This document shows positions 26,621-34,655 of a DNA stretch of 64,000 bases, piece after piece. The DNA is from Betaproteobacteria bacterium HGW-Betaproteobacteria-9 (GTDB taxonomy: Bacteria > Pseudomonadota > Gammaproteobacteria > Burkholderiales > Burkholderiaceae_C). The translations under genes were made by a program, and so were the position numbers. The stretch's first letter is position 1. The number at the start of each line of letters is the position of its first letter. Location: positions 62,001-126,000 of the forward strand of contig PHCC01000024.1 of NCBI GenBank assembly GCA_002842215.1, in the 5' to 3' direction. A model generated the notes under the pieces. It did not search any database. It was not told the origin of the DNA and was given only the letters and a program-made list of their open reading frames with translations.

Positions 26621-28309
26621 CTACAGGTTGAAGCCGCCCAGGCTCTGGATGCGCTCGACGTGCGCGAGCAGGGAGCGTTTGGCCACCGGCCACAGGCGTT
26701 CGGGCACGTCGTCGTAGGCGAGCTTCACCCAGTCGTCCATCGTGCCTTCGGGCAACGCCTGCATGGCACGCGCCACCTTGGCTTCGCGCGCGAGGCGATG
26801 GGCTTTCAGGTGCGCGATGGCCGCGCGGGCACCACCGTGCTCGGGCGCGCTCGGGTTGTCGGGCGTTTGCCTCAGGTCGCCCAGCACGTAGCCGTGCGCG
26901 GGCAGGATGAAGTCGACACCGTGCGCCTCGCACAGCCGGTCCAGCTTGTCCAGCGATTCGAGGTAGGCGCCCATGTGGCCGTCGGGCGGGTCGATCACGG
27001 TGGTGCTGCCGTTGAGGATGTGGTCGCCGCTGAACAACAGGCCGTCTTCTTCGAGCAGCAGGCAGAGGTGGTTGGCCGCGTGGCCCGGGGTGTGCACGGC
27101 CTGCAGCGTGTGCGTGGCGTCGCCCTGGCCTTGCAGCACCAGGCGTTCGCCGTCGGCCAGTGCGCGCTCGGGCGTGAAGCGGCTGTTCTCGCGCGCCGTG
27201 GGTGCGCTGGGCAGGCCCAGGACAGGCGGGTTGTTGGCGCACATGCTTTGCAACCGTGCCGCGCCCGGCGAATGGTCGGGGTGTGAATGCGTGCAGACGA
27301 TGGCGCGAATATCGCCACCCGCAGCGTGCCAGAGGCGCTCGATATGTTCCGGGATGTCCGGGCCGGGGTCGATGGCGATGTGGCCGCTCACCGGGTCGCC
27401 CACCAGGTAGCTGTTGGTGCCCGGGCCGGTCATGAAACCGGGGTTGGGTGCGGTGAGCCGCTGTACGTTCTTCAGCAGCGGCACCGGGCGCTCGGTCTGC
27501 CACGCCAGCTCGTGCACGATCTGACCGCCGGGGCTGACCAGGGCCAGTTCGCCAAACGGCGGTTCGTGCTCCATGTGGCGCGATTCGTGGCCGTTCATCA
27601 GGCCGGCGCGCGGGCAACTGGTGAACAGCGGTTCATCGTTGACCGCACACGCGTCCAGCACCGCCTGCACACTCGGGTAGGCCTGCAGCCGCTCCAGCGT
27701 GCGGATGGTCGGGAAGATGATGAAGAAGTCGCCCGCCGCGTGGCGCGCCAGCGCGTCGGCCGGGCGCACCCAGACCGGCTCGAACTGCTCGGACTCGTCG
27801 GCCACCGGCTCCTGGCCCTCGGGCATGCGCGCCACCAGAAAGGGCACGTCGAAACGGCGCGGCAGGTCGCGGTCGGTGATCCAGTGCGCGAGCACGAAGA
27901 CCTCGGCGCCGGACAGCGTCAGGCCCTGAGCGGTGCACTGTGCGTTGAACGGGGTCTTGCGGTCGAGCGAGGCGATGTCGGCGGTGCCCAGGTGGGTGCC
28001 GTCGGCGCGGCGCGCCAGCAGGATGCCCAGCTCTTCGAAGCTCTCGCGGATGGCGGCGATGGCCTGCGTGAGGTGCAGGTCGCTCTGTGTGGCGCGGCGG
28101 GTGGACTGGCCGTGGGCCAGCGCGTCGGCGGCGTCGATGCCTCCGCCCGGGAACACGTAGGCACCGGGGGCGAAGCTCGCCGTCATGGAGCGGCGCGTCA
28201 TGAGCACCTCGACGCCGTCGGCGCCGTTGCGCAGCAGCAGCACGGTGGCGGCGGGGCGCACGGCAGCGGGCGTGCGGGCGGGGTGCAGGAGTTGGGATGA
28301 GCGGACCAT
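26621..28309 (-). CDS. NUDIX hydrolase / metallo-beta-lactamase-fold fusion protein
   Basis: A 562-residue two-domain protein. The N-terminal half (about residues 15-250) is a NUDIX hydrolase with VFPGGGID and the Nudix-box core RESFEELGI. The C-terminal half (about 280-560) is a metallo-beta-lactamase-fold hydrolase with the zinc motif THSHPDHSPGA, HTPGHAANHLCLL and FSGDHIL. The MBL half resembles the LACTB2 type. Substrates could be a nucleotide or CoA derivative and an ester or RNA, but none is shown. The ATG at 28309 is directly followed by recognisable Nudix sequence. Confidence 0.85.
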   Translation of the reverse strand: MVRSSQLLHPARTPAAVRPAATVLLLRNGADGVEVLMTRRSMTASFAPGAYVFPGGGIDAADALAHGQSTRRATQSDLHLTQAIAAIRESFEELGILLARRADGTHLGTADIASLDRKTPFNAQCTAQGLTLSGAEVFVLAHWITDRDLPRRFDVPFLVARMPEGQEPVADESEQFEPVWVRPADALARHAAGDFFIIFPTIRTLERLQAYPSVQAVLDACAVNDEPLFTSCPRAGLMNGHESRHMEHEPPFGELALVSPGGQIVHELAWQTERPVPLLKNVQRLTAPNPGFMTGPGTNSYLVGDPVSGHIAIDPGPDIPEHIERLWHAAGGDIRAIVCTHSHPDHSPGAARLQSMCANNPPVLGLPSAPTARENSRFTPERALADGERLVLQGQGDATHTLQAVHTPGHAANHLCLLLEEDGLLFSGDHILNGSTTVIDPPDGHMGAYLESLDKLDRLCEAHGVDFILPAHGYVLGDLRQTPDNPSAPEHGGARAAIAHLKAHRLAREAKVARAMQALPEGTMDDWVKLAYDDVPERLWPVAKRSLLAHVERIQSLGGFNL

Positions 28310-28361
28310 CCAGACATTGTGCGGCAGCGGACGAGGCCCGTCTGTCGCGTCCCGGGCAGGA

Positions 28362-29108
28362 TCAGGCCGTTGGGGTTGGCGCGAGAGCGCACATTTCCGG
28401 CGACAGGCCTTGCCAGGCGATGTCGAAGCCGGGGGTGTTGCGCGCCGGCGGCAGTGGCGGCGTGCGCAGCGCCCAGTGGGTGCCGGCGGTCACGCTGTCG
28501 ATCACCGGCACGGGCACATCACTCTGGATGGCGGCCGCCATGCCGGCCAGACCGGCGCCGCCGAGGATCACGGACTGCACGCCGAGCTGATGGGCTGCGT
28601 CGCGGCAGGCCTGGGCCAGCAGGCGGTGGGCGGCGGTCGGGTCGGCGGCGAGCTGGGCACCGGTCGGCACCACGGTGTGGATGCCGGCGAGCTGCTGCGC
28701 CTGGCCGAGCGCCTGCGCGAGGCGCTGCAGCATCGGGCCCCAGCGCTCGCCGCCGGTGACGATGGCGTAGCGGCCATGGCGCGCGGCTTCGATGAAGGCC
28801 GCCTCGGCCAGGCCGGTGACCGGTGCCGGGCTCGATTCGCGCAGCGCCATCAGGCCCGGGTCACCGAAGCAGCCGATCAGCACCGCGTCGGGCCGGGGTT
28901 CGGGGCCGATCAGTGCGGTGGCCCAGGCGTCGAGCGCGGCGTGGGCGGCCACCGCGTAGCTCGCCTCGTCGGCGATGTAGGGCGCGCCAAAGCGCGCGGT
29001 CACGGTGTGCACCCGCACGTGCAGGCCGGCGGCGGCCTGCACATGGGTCTGCAGCAGCGCGCTCACGCGCTCCGAGGTGTTGGGGTTGATGACGAGCAAA
29101 CGCTTCAT
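28362..29108 (-). CDS. Asp/Glu/hydantoin racemase-family protein with one catalytic Cys missing
   Basis: A 248-residue member of the Asp/Glu/hydantoin racemase superfamily. The start MKRLLVINPNTSERVSALL is characteristic of hydantoin/allantoin racemases. The first catalytic Cys is present (Cys80 in LIGCFGDPG). The second, expected in an LGCAGM-type motif, is Gly184 here (ILGGAGLAGM), so a normal two-base racemase mechanism is doubtful. It lies downstream of the GntR regulator and ABC transporter genes, so it probably acts on the transported compound. The enzyme might be a decarboxylase or isomerase instead. Confidence 0.78.
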   Translation of the reverse strand: MKRLLVINPNTSERVSALLQTHVQAAAGLHVRVHTVTARFGAPYIADEASYAVAAHAALDAWATALIGPEPRPDAVLIGCFGDPGLMALRESSPAPVTGLAEAAFIEAARHGRYAIVTGGERWGPMLQRLAQALGQAQQLAGIHTVVPTGAQLAADPTAAHRLLAQACRDAAHQLGVQSVILGGAGLAGMAAAIQSDVPVPVIDSVTAGTHWALRTPPLPPARNTPGFDIAWQGLSPEMCALAPTPTA

Positions 29109-29129
29109 GGCAAAGATGCTCCATCCGGG

Positions 29130-29212
29130 ACACACCGCGGAACTGGCTTTGCCAGACCGCAGGTGGGGTCCCCCCCTCGGGGGGAAGACGCGCAGCGGCG
29201 CAGGGGGGCTTT
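29130..29212 (-). repeat. Palindromic repeat, type A, reverse
   Basis: Contains ACCGCGGAACTGGCTTTGCC, the CCCCCCCTCGGGGGG hairpin and CGCGCAGCGGCGCAGGGGGG. It fills the space between the GntR gene and the racemase-family gene. Confidence 0.78.
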
Positions 29213-30009
29213 CATACCGCGGCGAACAGCTGCAGCAGATCGGGCGCCGCATCGGGCGCGGTCGCAAAGCTCAACTGCGACTCCAGCCGCTCCAGGTGCT
29301 CGCGCATCAGGCGCGCGGCTTCACGCGCATCGCGCAGCTTGAGCGCGGCGAGCAGGGCGCGGTGTTCCTGGCAGCCGCAGGCGGTGGCGTCGTCGCGCGC
29401 CTGGCTGTGCGGCGCGCTGTAGGTCATGAGGATCAGCGAGGTGCGCGAGACCAGCTCGCGCAGGATGCGGCCCAGCGTGGCGTGGCCAGCGTGGTCGGCG
29501 ATGTGCAAATGGAAATCGCCCGAGAGGCGGATGGCGCGGCGCATGTCGCCCGCGGCGCGCGCCGCCTCTTCGTCGCGGATGCAGCGCGTCAAGGTCTGGA
29601 GGTCGGCGGACGTGGCCACCGCCACGAAACGTTCGACCAGGGTCGGCTCGATCAGGCGCCGCACCTCGAACACCTCGCGCGCTTCCTGCTCGCTGGGCTG
29701 GGCGATGGACGCGCCGCGGTTGGGTGTGAGCGTCACCACCTGTTCGTTCGCCAGCCGCACCAGCACCGGGCGGATGCGCGTGCGCGAGACACCAAAGGCC
29801 TCGGCCAGCCGGTCTTCCACCAGCTTGGTGCCGGGCGGCAGCTGGTGGTCCAGGATAGCCGAGACCATGCGCTCGTAGATGTCGTTGTCCGTGAGCGACG
29901 CCGGACCCTCCTCGGCGGCCTTGCGGACGCAGTTGGCGTTCACTCGTGTACCTTCGCCCTGCAGGCTGCGGTGCGAGCTTGCTTGGGAACGGCCCGGCGC
30001 GGCGCTCAT
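29212..30009 (-). CDS. GntR-family (FCD/FadR subfamily) transcriptional regulator
   Basis: A 265-residue regulator with an N-terminal winged helix (about residues 40-110; IYERMVSAILDHQLPPGTKL, EAFGVSRTRIRPVLVRL) and a C-terminal helical FCD ligand domain (about 115-250, with HLHIADHAGHATL and EHRALLAAL). FCD members usually sense carboxylic acids. The ATG at 30009 overlaps the permease stop (ATGA) and has AAGGA upstream. However, the first 22 residues come from a fragment of type B repeat, and a GTG at 29943 with GAAGG 7 nt upstream is also a strong start. A matching operator lies before the transporter operon. Confidence 0.88.
   Translation of the reverse strand: MSAAPGRSQASSHRSLQGEGTRVNANCVRKAAEEGPASLTDNDIYERMVSAILDHQLPPGTKLVEDRLAEAFGVSRTRIRPVLVRLANEQVVTLTPNRGASIAQPSEQEAREVFEVRRLIEPTLVERFVAVATSADLQTLTRCIRDEEAARAAGDMRRAIRLSGDFHLHIADHAGHATLGRILRELVSRTSLILMTYSAPHSQARDDATACGCQEHRALLAALKLRDAREAARLMREHLERLESQLSFATAPDAAPDLLQLFAAV
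29958..30005 (+). repeat. Fragment of a type B repeat in the gntR 5' region
   Basis: GCTTGCTTGGGAACGGCCC followed by GGCGCGGCGCTC matches the 3' part of the type B copy in paaC. Only this end of the element is present. Confidence 0.45.
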
Positions 30010-30899
30010 CCGGCACGTCCTTTTTTCTGCCGGCCCAGCAGCATGGCCAGGCCCACTGTGACGCCGATCACCGCGAACGACACGACGGTGGTCACGGTGC
30101 CGAGCGCGTAGATGGCGGGCGTTGTGACGGTGGAGGTGAGGCCCTGCAGTTCCAGCGGCAGGGTGTTGACATCGCCGATGGCCTGCGAGGTGCGGGCGAT
30201 CTCGTCCCAGCTCAGCGTGAAGCCGAACATGCCGATGCCAACCACCGAAGGCCCGATCAGAGGCAGCATCACGTGGCGGAAGGTCTGCCAGGGCGTGGCG
30301 CCGAGGTCGCGCGCCGCTTCTTCGTAGGCCGGGTTGAAGCGGTTGAACACCGCGAACATGATCAGCAGACCAAACGGCAGGGTCCACGTGAGGTGCGCGC
30401 CGAGCGCCGAAGTGAACAGGCCGAGCGCGGTGCCGTACTCCTCCAGCGTGGTGGTGGCGCCCACCGCTTCGAGCAACCACTTGAGGCCGCCATCCAGCAG
30501 GCGGAACTGCAGGCCGATGCCCAGCGACACGATGATGGACGGCATGATCAGGCTGGCCACGGTGACATAGAACAGCGCGTTGCCGCCACTGAGCTTTTTG
30601 CGGAACGCCAAGCCGGCCAGCACCGAGAGCAGCACGGTGAGCAGCATGACCACACCACCCAGCATCAGCGAGCGCAGGAAGGCCGCGCCGATGTCCACCG
30701 TGCCCAGACCCTCGGCGAGCTGGCGGAACCAGTGCAGCGACAGACCCCGCAGCGGGAAGGTGAGGCCGCCCTCGGGGCCCTGGAACGAGAGCACGAAGAT
30801 GACGGCCATCGGGCCGTACATGAACAGCACGAAGAGGGCAAAAACCGCAGCGAGCGGCCAGAAGCCTGGCGCGCGAGATTCGGAGGAATGGGCCGTCAT
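30006..30899 (-). CDS. ABC transporter permease, PotC-like
   Basis: A 297-residue inner-membrane permease with about six hydrophobic helices and the EAA loop EEAARDLGATPWQTFRHVML that contacts the ATPase. It is of the spermidine/putrescine-type (PotC) group. The ATG overlaps the stop of the upstream permease gene. Part of a transporter set with genes at 30899, 32065 and 33418. The substrate could be a polyamine, but the neighbouring racemase-family and GntR genes suggest another nitrogen compound. Confidence 0.9.
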   Translation of the reverse strand: MTAHSSESRAPGFWPLAAVFALFVLFMYGPMAVIFVLSFQGPEGGLTFPLRGLSLHWFRQLAEGLGTVDIGAAFLRSLMLGGVVMLLTVLLSVLAGLAFRKKLSGGNALFYVTVASLIMPSIIVSLGIGLQFRLLDGGLKWLLEAVGATTTLEEYGTALGLFTSALGAHLTWTLPFGLLIMFAVFNRFNPAYEEAARDLGATPWQTFRHVMLPLIGPSVVGIGMFGFTLSWDEIARTSQAIGDVNTLPLELQGLTSTVTTPAIYALGTVTTVVSFAVIGVTVGLAMLLGRQKKGRAG

Positions 30900-31822
30900 C
30901 AGAGTTCCTTCCGGATATCCACGAGGCGCGTCAGGCCCCAGATGATCATCAGGACCACCGCCAGCAGGATCACCGCGTTGGCCGCAGCCAGCGGGAATTG
31001 AAGGTAGCTGGTCTGCACCTGGATGATCTTGCCGACGGAGGCGATCTGCTGGCCGCCCATGACGCCGATGGTCACGAAGTCGCCCATGACGATGGTGATG
31101 ACGAAGATCGAGCCGATGATGATGCCGGTCTTGCACAGCGGCACGATCACGTTCCACAGCGTCTGCCAGCCACTGGCACCGGCGTCGTTCGCCGCTTCGA
31201 GCAGGCTGCGGTCGATGCGCATCATGCTGTTGAAGATGGGCACGATCATGAACATGGTGTAGAGATGCACAAACGCCAGCACCACCGAGAAATCGGAGAA
31301 CAGCAGCCACTCGATGGGCTCGTCGATCAGCCCCACGCCCTGCAGGCTCTGGTTGACCAAGCCGTTGCGGCCCAGCAGCGGCACCCACGAAATCATGCGG
31401 ATCACGTTCGAGGTCCAGAACGGCACGGTGCACAGCACGAACAGCGCCGTCTGCATGCCCGAAGACCGCACATGGAAGGCCAGAAAATACGCGACCGCAA
31501 AACCCAGCACCAGGGTGATGCCCCAGACCAGCAGGCTGAACTTCAGTGTGGACAAATACGTGGATAGCGAGACACAGAAATCACCGTGTTCGGTGAGCGT
31601 GGAGCAGCCTTCAAAAATGGCGCAGTAATTGCGCAGCGTGAACGCAGGCAGCAGCTCGTACTCGTTGAAATCCCAGAAACTGACCATCAGCACCAGGCCG
31701 AGCGGGATCAGGAAAAACAGCGCGAACACCAGCGTGTACGGCGCGGCCTGCCACCAGGCATGCAGCGTGCGGTTCGGGCTGTCGGTGACCAACGCTGCGG
31801 TGGAGGCGGAGGGACTGCTCAT
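30899..31822 (-). CDS. ABC transporter permease, PotB-like
   Basis: A 307-residue permease paired with the PotC-like protein. It has an N-terminal cytosolic segment, about six membrane helices and the EAA-type motif LEAANDAGASGWQTLWNVIV. The ATG at 31822 is preferred over a TTG at 31834, though neither has a strong ribosome site. It is separated from the binding-protein gene by 242 bp of repeat and hairpin DNA, unlike the tight spacing elsewhere in the operon. Confidence 0.9.
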   Translation of the reverse strand: MSSPSASTAALVTDSPNRTLHAWWQAAPYTLVFALFFLIPLGLVLMVSFWDFNEYELLPAFTLRNYCAIFEGCSTLTEHGDFCVSLSTYLSTLKFSLLVWGITLVLGFAVAYFLAFHVRSSGMQTALFVLCTVPFWTSNVIRMISWVPLLGRNGLVNQSLQGVGLIDEPIEWLLFSDFSVVLAFVHLYTMFMIVPIFNSMMRIDRSLLEAANDAGASGWQTLWNVIVPLCKTGIIIGSIFVITIVMGDFVTIGVMGGQQIASVGKIIQVQTSYLQFPLAAANAVILLAVVLMIIWGLTRLVDIRKEL

Positions 31823-31894
31823 GGGTTCACACAATCAAACAAAGATGGAGGGGGAGGGGTATTCGCTCGGCGAGCGCAGCGAAGCCCCCTCCAG

Positions 31895-32058
31895 GCCACC
31901 GCGGAACCGGCTTTGCCGGGCCGCCAGTGGCGCCCCCCTCTGGGGGGCTGAGGACCGCGGCTCCAAGCCTGCCTTCGCAGGCTTGGACGGGACGAAGAGG
32001 CATCGCCTCTGGCGATGACGCGGCCTGCAAGGCACGCCAAAGGCGGCGCGGGGGGCAG
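31895..32058 (-). repeat. Composite type A repeat with inserted hairpins
   Basis: A reverse type A copy (ACCGCGGAACCGGCTTTGCC to the CCCCCCTCTGGGGGG hairpin, 31895-31950) is followed by extra DNA, then the type A end GGCGGCGCGGGGGGCAG (32042-32058). The extra DNA holds a 10-bp hairpin CCAAGCCTGC/GCAGGCTTGG (31963-31986) and a 7-bp hairpin CATCGCC/GGCGATG (32001-32017). Nothing here looks coding. Confidence 0.7.
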
Positions 32059-32064
32059 AATTCG

Positions 32065-33351
32065 TCACGCAGCGACGAACTCGTTCCACTTTCTGACCAT
32101 GTACTCGTTCTCATCCATCACCGCGTTCCAGCAGGCGATGCCGCCCATGCGCGCTTCGTAGCTGCCGCCGTCGCGCACGGCACCGGCCTTGGCCAGCACG
32201 TCGCCATTCGGGCTCTTGATGTCCTGCGAGGCGGGTTTGCCTTCCATCCAGTAGGCCCACTCGTAGGCGTCCATCTTGGACTTGGCGGTGTCGAGCACGG
32301 CGCTGTAGTAGCCCTGGCGGTTCAGGTAGGCGCCGGCCCAGCCGTCGAGGAACCAGTTGATGAACTCGTAGGCGCCGTCGAGCTTGCGGCCGCTCAGCGT
32401 GGCGGGCAGGCCGAAGCCGGCGGCCCAGGCGCGGTATCCCTCCTTCAGCGGCTGGAAGTTGCAGGCGATGCCCTTGGTGCGCACGGCGGTGACGGCCGGG
32501 CTCCACATCGACTGGATCACCACCTCGCCCGAGGCCATCAGGTTCACCGATTCGTTGAAGTCCTTCCACAGCGCGCGGAACTGGCCGGCCTTCTTGGCTT
32601 CGATCAGGGTCTTGATCGTGAGGTCGATCTCGGCCTTGCTCATGTTGCCCTTGTCGGGGTACTTGTAGAGGCCCATGGCTTCGACCACCATGGCGGCGTC
32701 CATGATGCCGATCGACGGGATGTTCAGGATCGCGGTCTTGCCCTTGAACTCGGGGTTCAGCAGCTCAGCCCAGGAGTTGATCGGGCGCTTGATCAGGTCG
32801 GGGCGGATGCCCAGTGTGTCGGCGTTGTAGACCGTGGGGATCAGGCTCATGAACTGGGTCGGCGACTTGGCGAACACCTTGCTCTTTTCGCCTTCGAGGA
32901 AGATCACCTTCTTGGGCGCGGTGCCCTGGTCGCCCACGGCCTTGCCGGCCACGGTGCCGGTGGTGAACAGCGGGGTGATCTTGTCGGCGTTCTTGATCTT
33001 CTTGACGTCGATGCCCTTGAGGTTGCCGGTCGGCACGATCTTCTTGAGCGAGAAGTACTCGGTGTCGATCAGGTCGAAGCTGTTGGGCGCGGTGACGGCG
33101 CGCTTGGTCACGTCGTCGGTGGTCACGGCGACGTACTGGATCTTGATGCCGGTGTCTTTTTCGAACTTGTCCCCGATGGCCTTGTCCTGGTTCACCGCGG
33201 TGCCCAGGTAGCGCAGGGTGATCTTTTCCTGGCCGATGGCCGGCGAGATGCCGCTGGCCAGGATGCCGGCCATGCCGGCGGTGCCTTGCAGCAGGCTGCG
33301 GCGCGACAGGCCGGTGAGGGTGTCGGGGGTGTCTTTGATCGAATCGGACAT
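32065..33351 (-). CDS. ABC transporter periplasmic substrate-binding protein, PotD-like
   Basis: A 428-residue extracellular solute-binding protein of the spermidine/putrescine-type family. It has a twin-arginine signal, LSRRSLLQGTAGMAGILASG, so it may be exported folded by Tat. The mature protein begins QEKITLRYLGTAVNQ and shows typical segments such as KFEKDTGIKIQYV, INSWAELLNPEFKGK and YEFINWFLDGW. It delivers substrate to the two permeases. Placed between the ATPase gene and the permeases. Confidence 0.9.
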   Translation of the reverse strand: MSDSIKDTPDTLTGLSRRSLLQGTAGMAGILASGISPAIGQEKITLRYLGTAVNQDKAIGDKFEKDTGIKIQYVAVTTDDVTKRAVTAPNSFDLIDTEYFSLKKIVPTGNLKGIDVKKIKNADKITPLFTTGTVAGKAVGDQGTAPKKVIFLEGEKSKVFAKSPTQFMSLIPTVYNADTLGIRPDLIKRPINSWAELLNPEFKGKTAILNIPSIGIMDAAMVVEAMGLYKYPDKGNMSKAEIDLTIKTLIEAKKAGQFRALWKDFNESVNLMASGEVVIQSMWSPAVTAVRTKGIACNFQPLKEGYRAWAAGFGLPATLSGRKLDGAYEFINWFLDGWAGAYLNRQGYYSAVLDTAKSKMDAYEWAYWMEGKPASQDIKSPNGDVLAKAGAVRDGGSYEARMGGIACWNAVMDENEYMVRKWNEFVAA

Positions 33352-33417
33352 GGGTCGAGCTCCAGTGGGTTGGGTTGCGGGGGAGGGAAACGATGGGAAA
33401 AAGAGGGCCGCGCGGGT

Positions 33418-34452
33418 TCAGACCGCCGTGGCGACCGGCGCGTCGAGCACTGGCGGGAAGGTGTGGGCCTGCCAGGGAGCCCAGATCAGGTTCACGCTGT
33501 CGCCGGGGGCGTAGGGCTGTTGCACGAACGCGGCCTCGGGCAGCATCACCGAGACGCTGTCGTCGGTGCCGTTCAGCGTCAGGCCCAGCAGCACATAGGT
33601 GCCCTGGTACTCCACGTCACCGATCGTCGCCAGCCAGCCGCTGCCGCTGTGGGTGGGCGCGAGCTGGATGTGGTCGTTGCGAACGGCCACCTTGCCGTCG
33701 GTGGTGTTGAGCACGTTGTGACCACCCATGAAGCGCGCCACGAACTCGCTGGCGGGCCGGTTGTAGACGGTGTGCGGCGGACCCACCTGTTCGATGCGGC
33801 CGTGGTTCATCACCACCATGGTGTCGGCCAGTGCCATGGCCTCTTCCTGCGAGTGGGTCACGTGGATGAAGGTCAGTCCCAGTTCCTTCTGCCAGTGGCG
33901 CAGCTCGGCGCGCATCTGGATGCGCAGGAAAGGGTCGAGCGCGGACAGCGGCTCGTCGAGCAGCAGCACGCGCGGCTGGGTGATGAGCGCACGCGCCAAC
34001 GCCACGCGCTGCTGTTGGCCACCGGAGAGTTCGCCCGGTTTGCGTTGCGCCAAGTGGCCCATGGCCACGCGCTCCAGCAGGTCCTGCGCCTGTTTCAGCC
34101 GCGTGGGTTTGTCCACGCCCTTCATCTTCAGGCTGAAGGCCACGTTGTCCAGCGCCGAGAGGTGCGGGAACAGCGCGAAACTCTGGAACATCATGGCCGT
34201 GCCGCGCGCGGCGGCGGGCAGGGTGGTGATGTTGCGGTTCTCCAGCAGGATGTCGCCGCCGGTGGTGCTCTCGTGGCCGGCGATCATGCGCAGCGTGGTG
34301 CTCTTGCCGCAGCCCGAGGGGCCGAGCAGGCAGCAGTAGCTGTTGGGCGCGATGCGCAGATCGATGCTGTCCACCGCCACGCTGCCCTGGGCGTAGCGCT
34401 TGGTGAGTGCAATGAGTTCGATGGCGGCAGGCTGGGGTGTGTGGTCATCCAT
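33418..34452 (-). CDS. ABC transporter ATP-binding protein, PotA-like
   Basis: A 344-residue ATPase, first gene of the transporter operon. Walker A GPSGCGKST, signature LSGGQQQRVALARAL, Walker B RVLLLDEPLSALD and switch His in FIHVTHSQEEAM are all present. A C-terminal TOBE domain (about 270-344) is typical of PotA/FbpC-type subunits. The start lies 28 bp from the operator palindrome at 34481, so the operon is probably under control of its own GntR regulator. Confidence 0.93.
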   Translation of the reverse strand: MDDHTPQPAAIELIALTKRYAQGSVAVDSIDLRIAPNSYCCLLGPSGCGKSTTLRMIAGHESTTGGDILLENRNITTLPAAARGTAMMFQSFALFPHLSALDNVAFSLKMKGVDKPTRLKQAQDLLERVAMGHLAQRKPGELSGGQQQRVALARALITQPRVLLLDEPLSALDPFLRIQMRAELRHWQKELGLTFIHVTHSQEEAMALADTMVVMNHGRIEQVGPPHTVYNRPASEFVARFMGGHNVLNTTDGKVAVRNDHIQLAPTHSGSGWLATIGDVEYQGTYVLLGLTLNGTDDSVSVMLPEAAFVQQPYAPGDSVNLIWAPWQAHTFPPVLDAPVATAV

Positions 34453-34480
34453 GACTGCCGTAGTGCATCAACCGTGCCAG

Positions 34481-34521
34481 CTGTTTTGTATGCAATGCGC
34501 ACCGGATTGCATACAAAACAG
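34481..34521. promoter_or_regulatory. Double GntR-type operator between transporter operon and dapF
   Basis: Perfect 16-bp inverted repeat: CTGTTTTGTATGCAAT (34481-34496) and ATTGCATACAAAACAG (34506-34521). Each arm holds its own TTGYATRCAA palindrome, the style of FCD-family GntR sites; their centres are 22 bp apart, about two helical turns. A second dyad, ACTTTG/CAAAGT (34527-34542), lies alongside, nearer dapF. Confidence 0.7.
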
Positions 34522-34655
34522 CACAGACTTTGTGCGCAAAGTGGTCTGGGGGTGGGGTGGAGGGCCGTCGCGGTGCGTGTGCACCGGTGTGAAGCGCACC
34601 ACGCTGCGGCGATGCGGCTTGCGGGTGTGCACCGCTCTGGACGGATAATCCGCCC

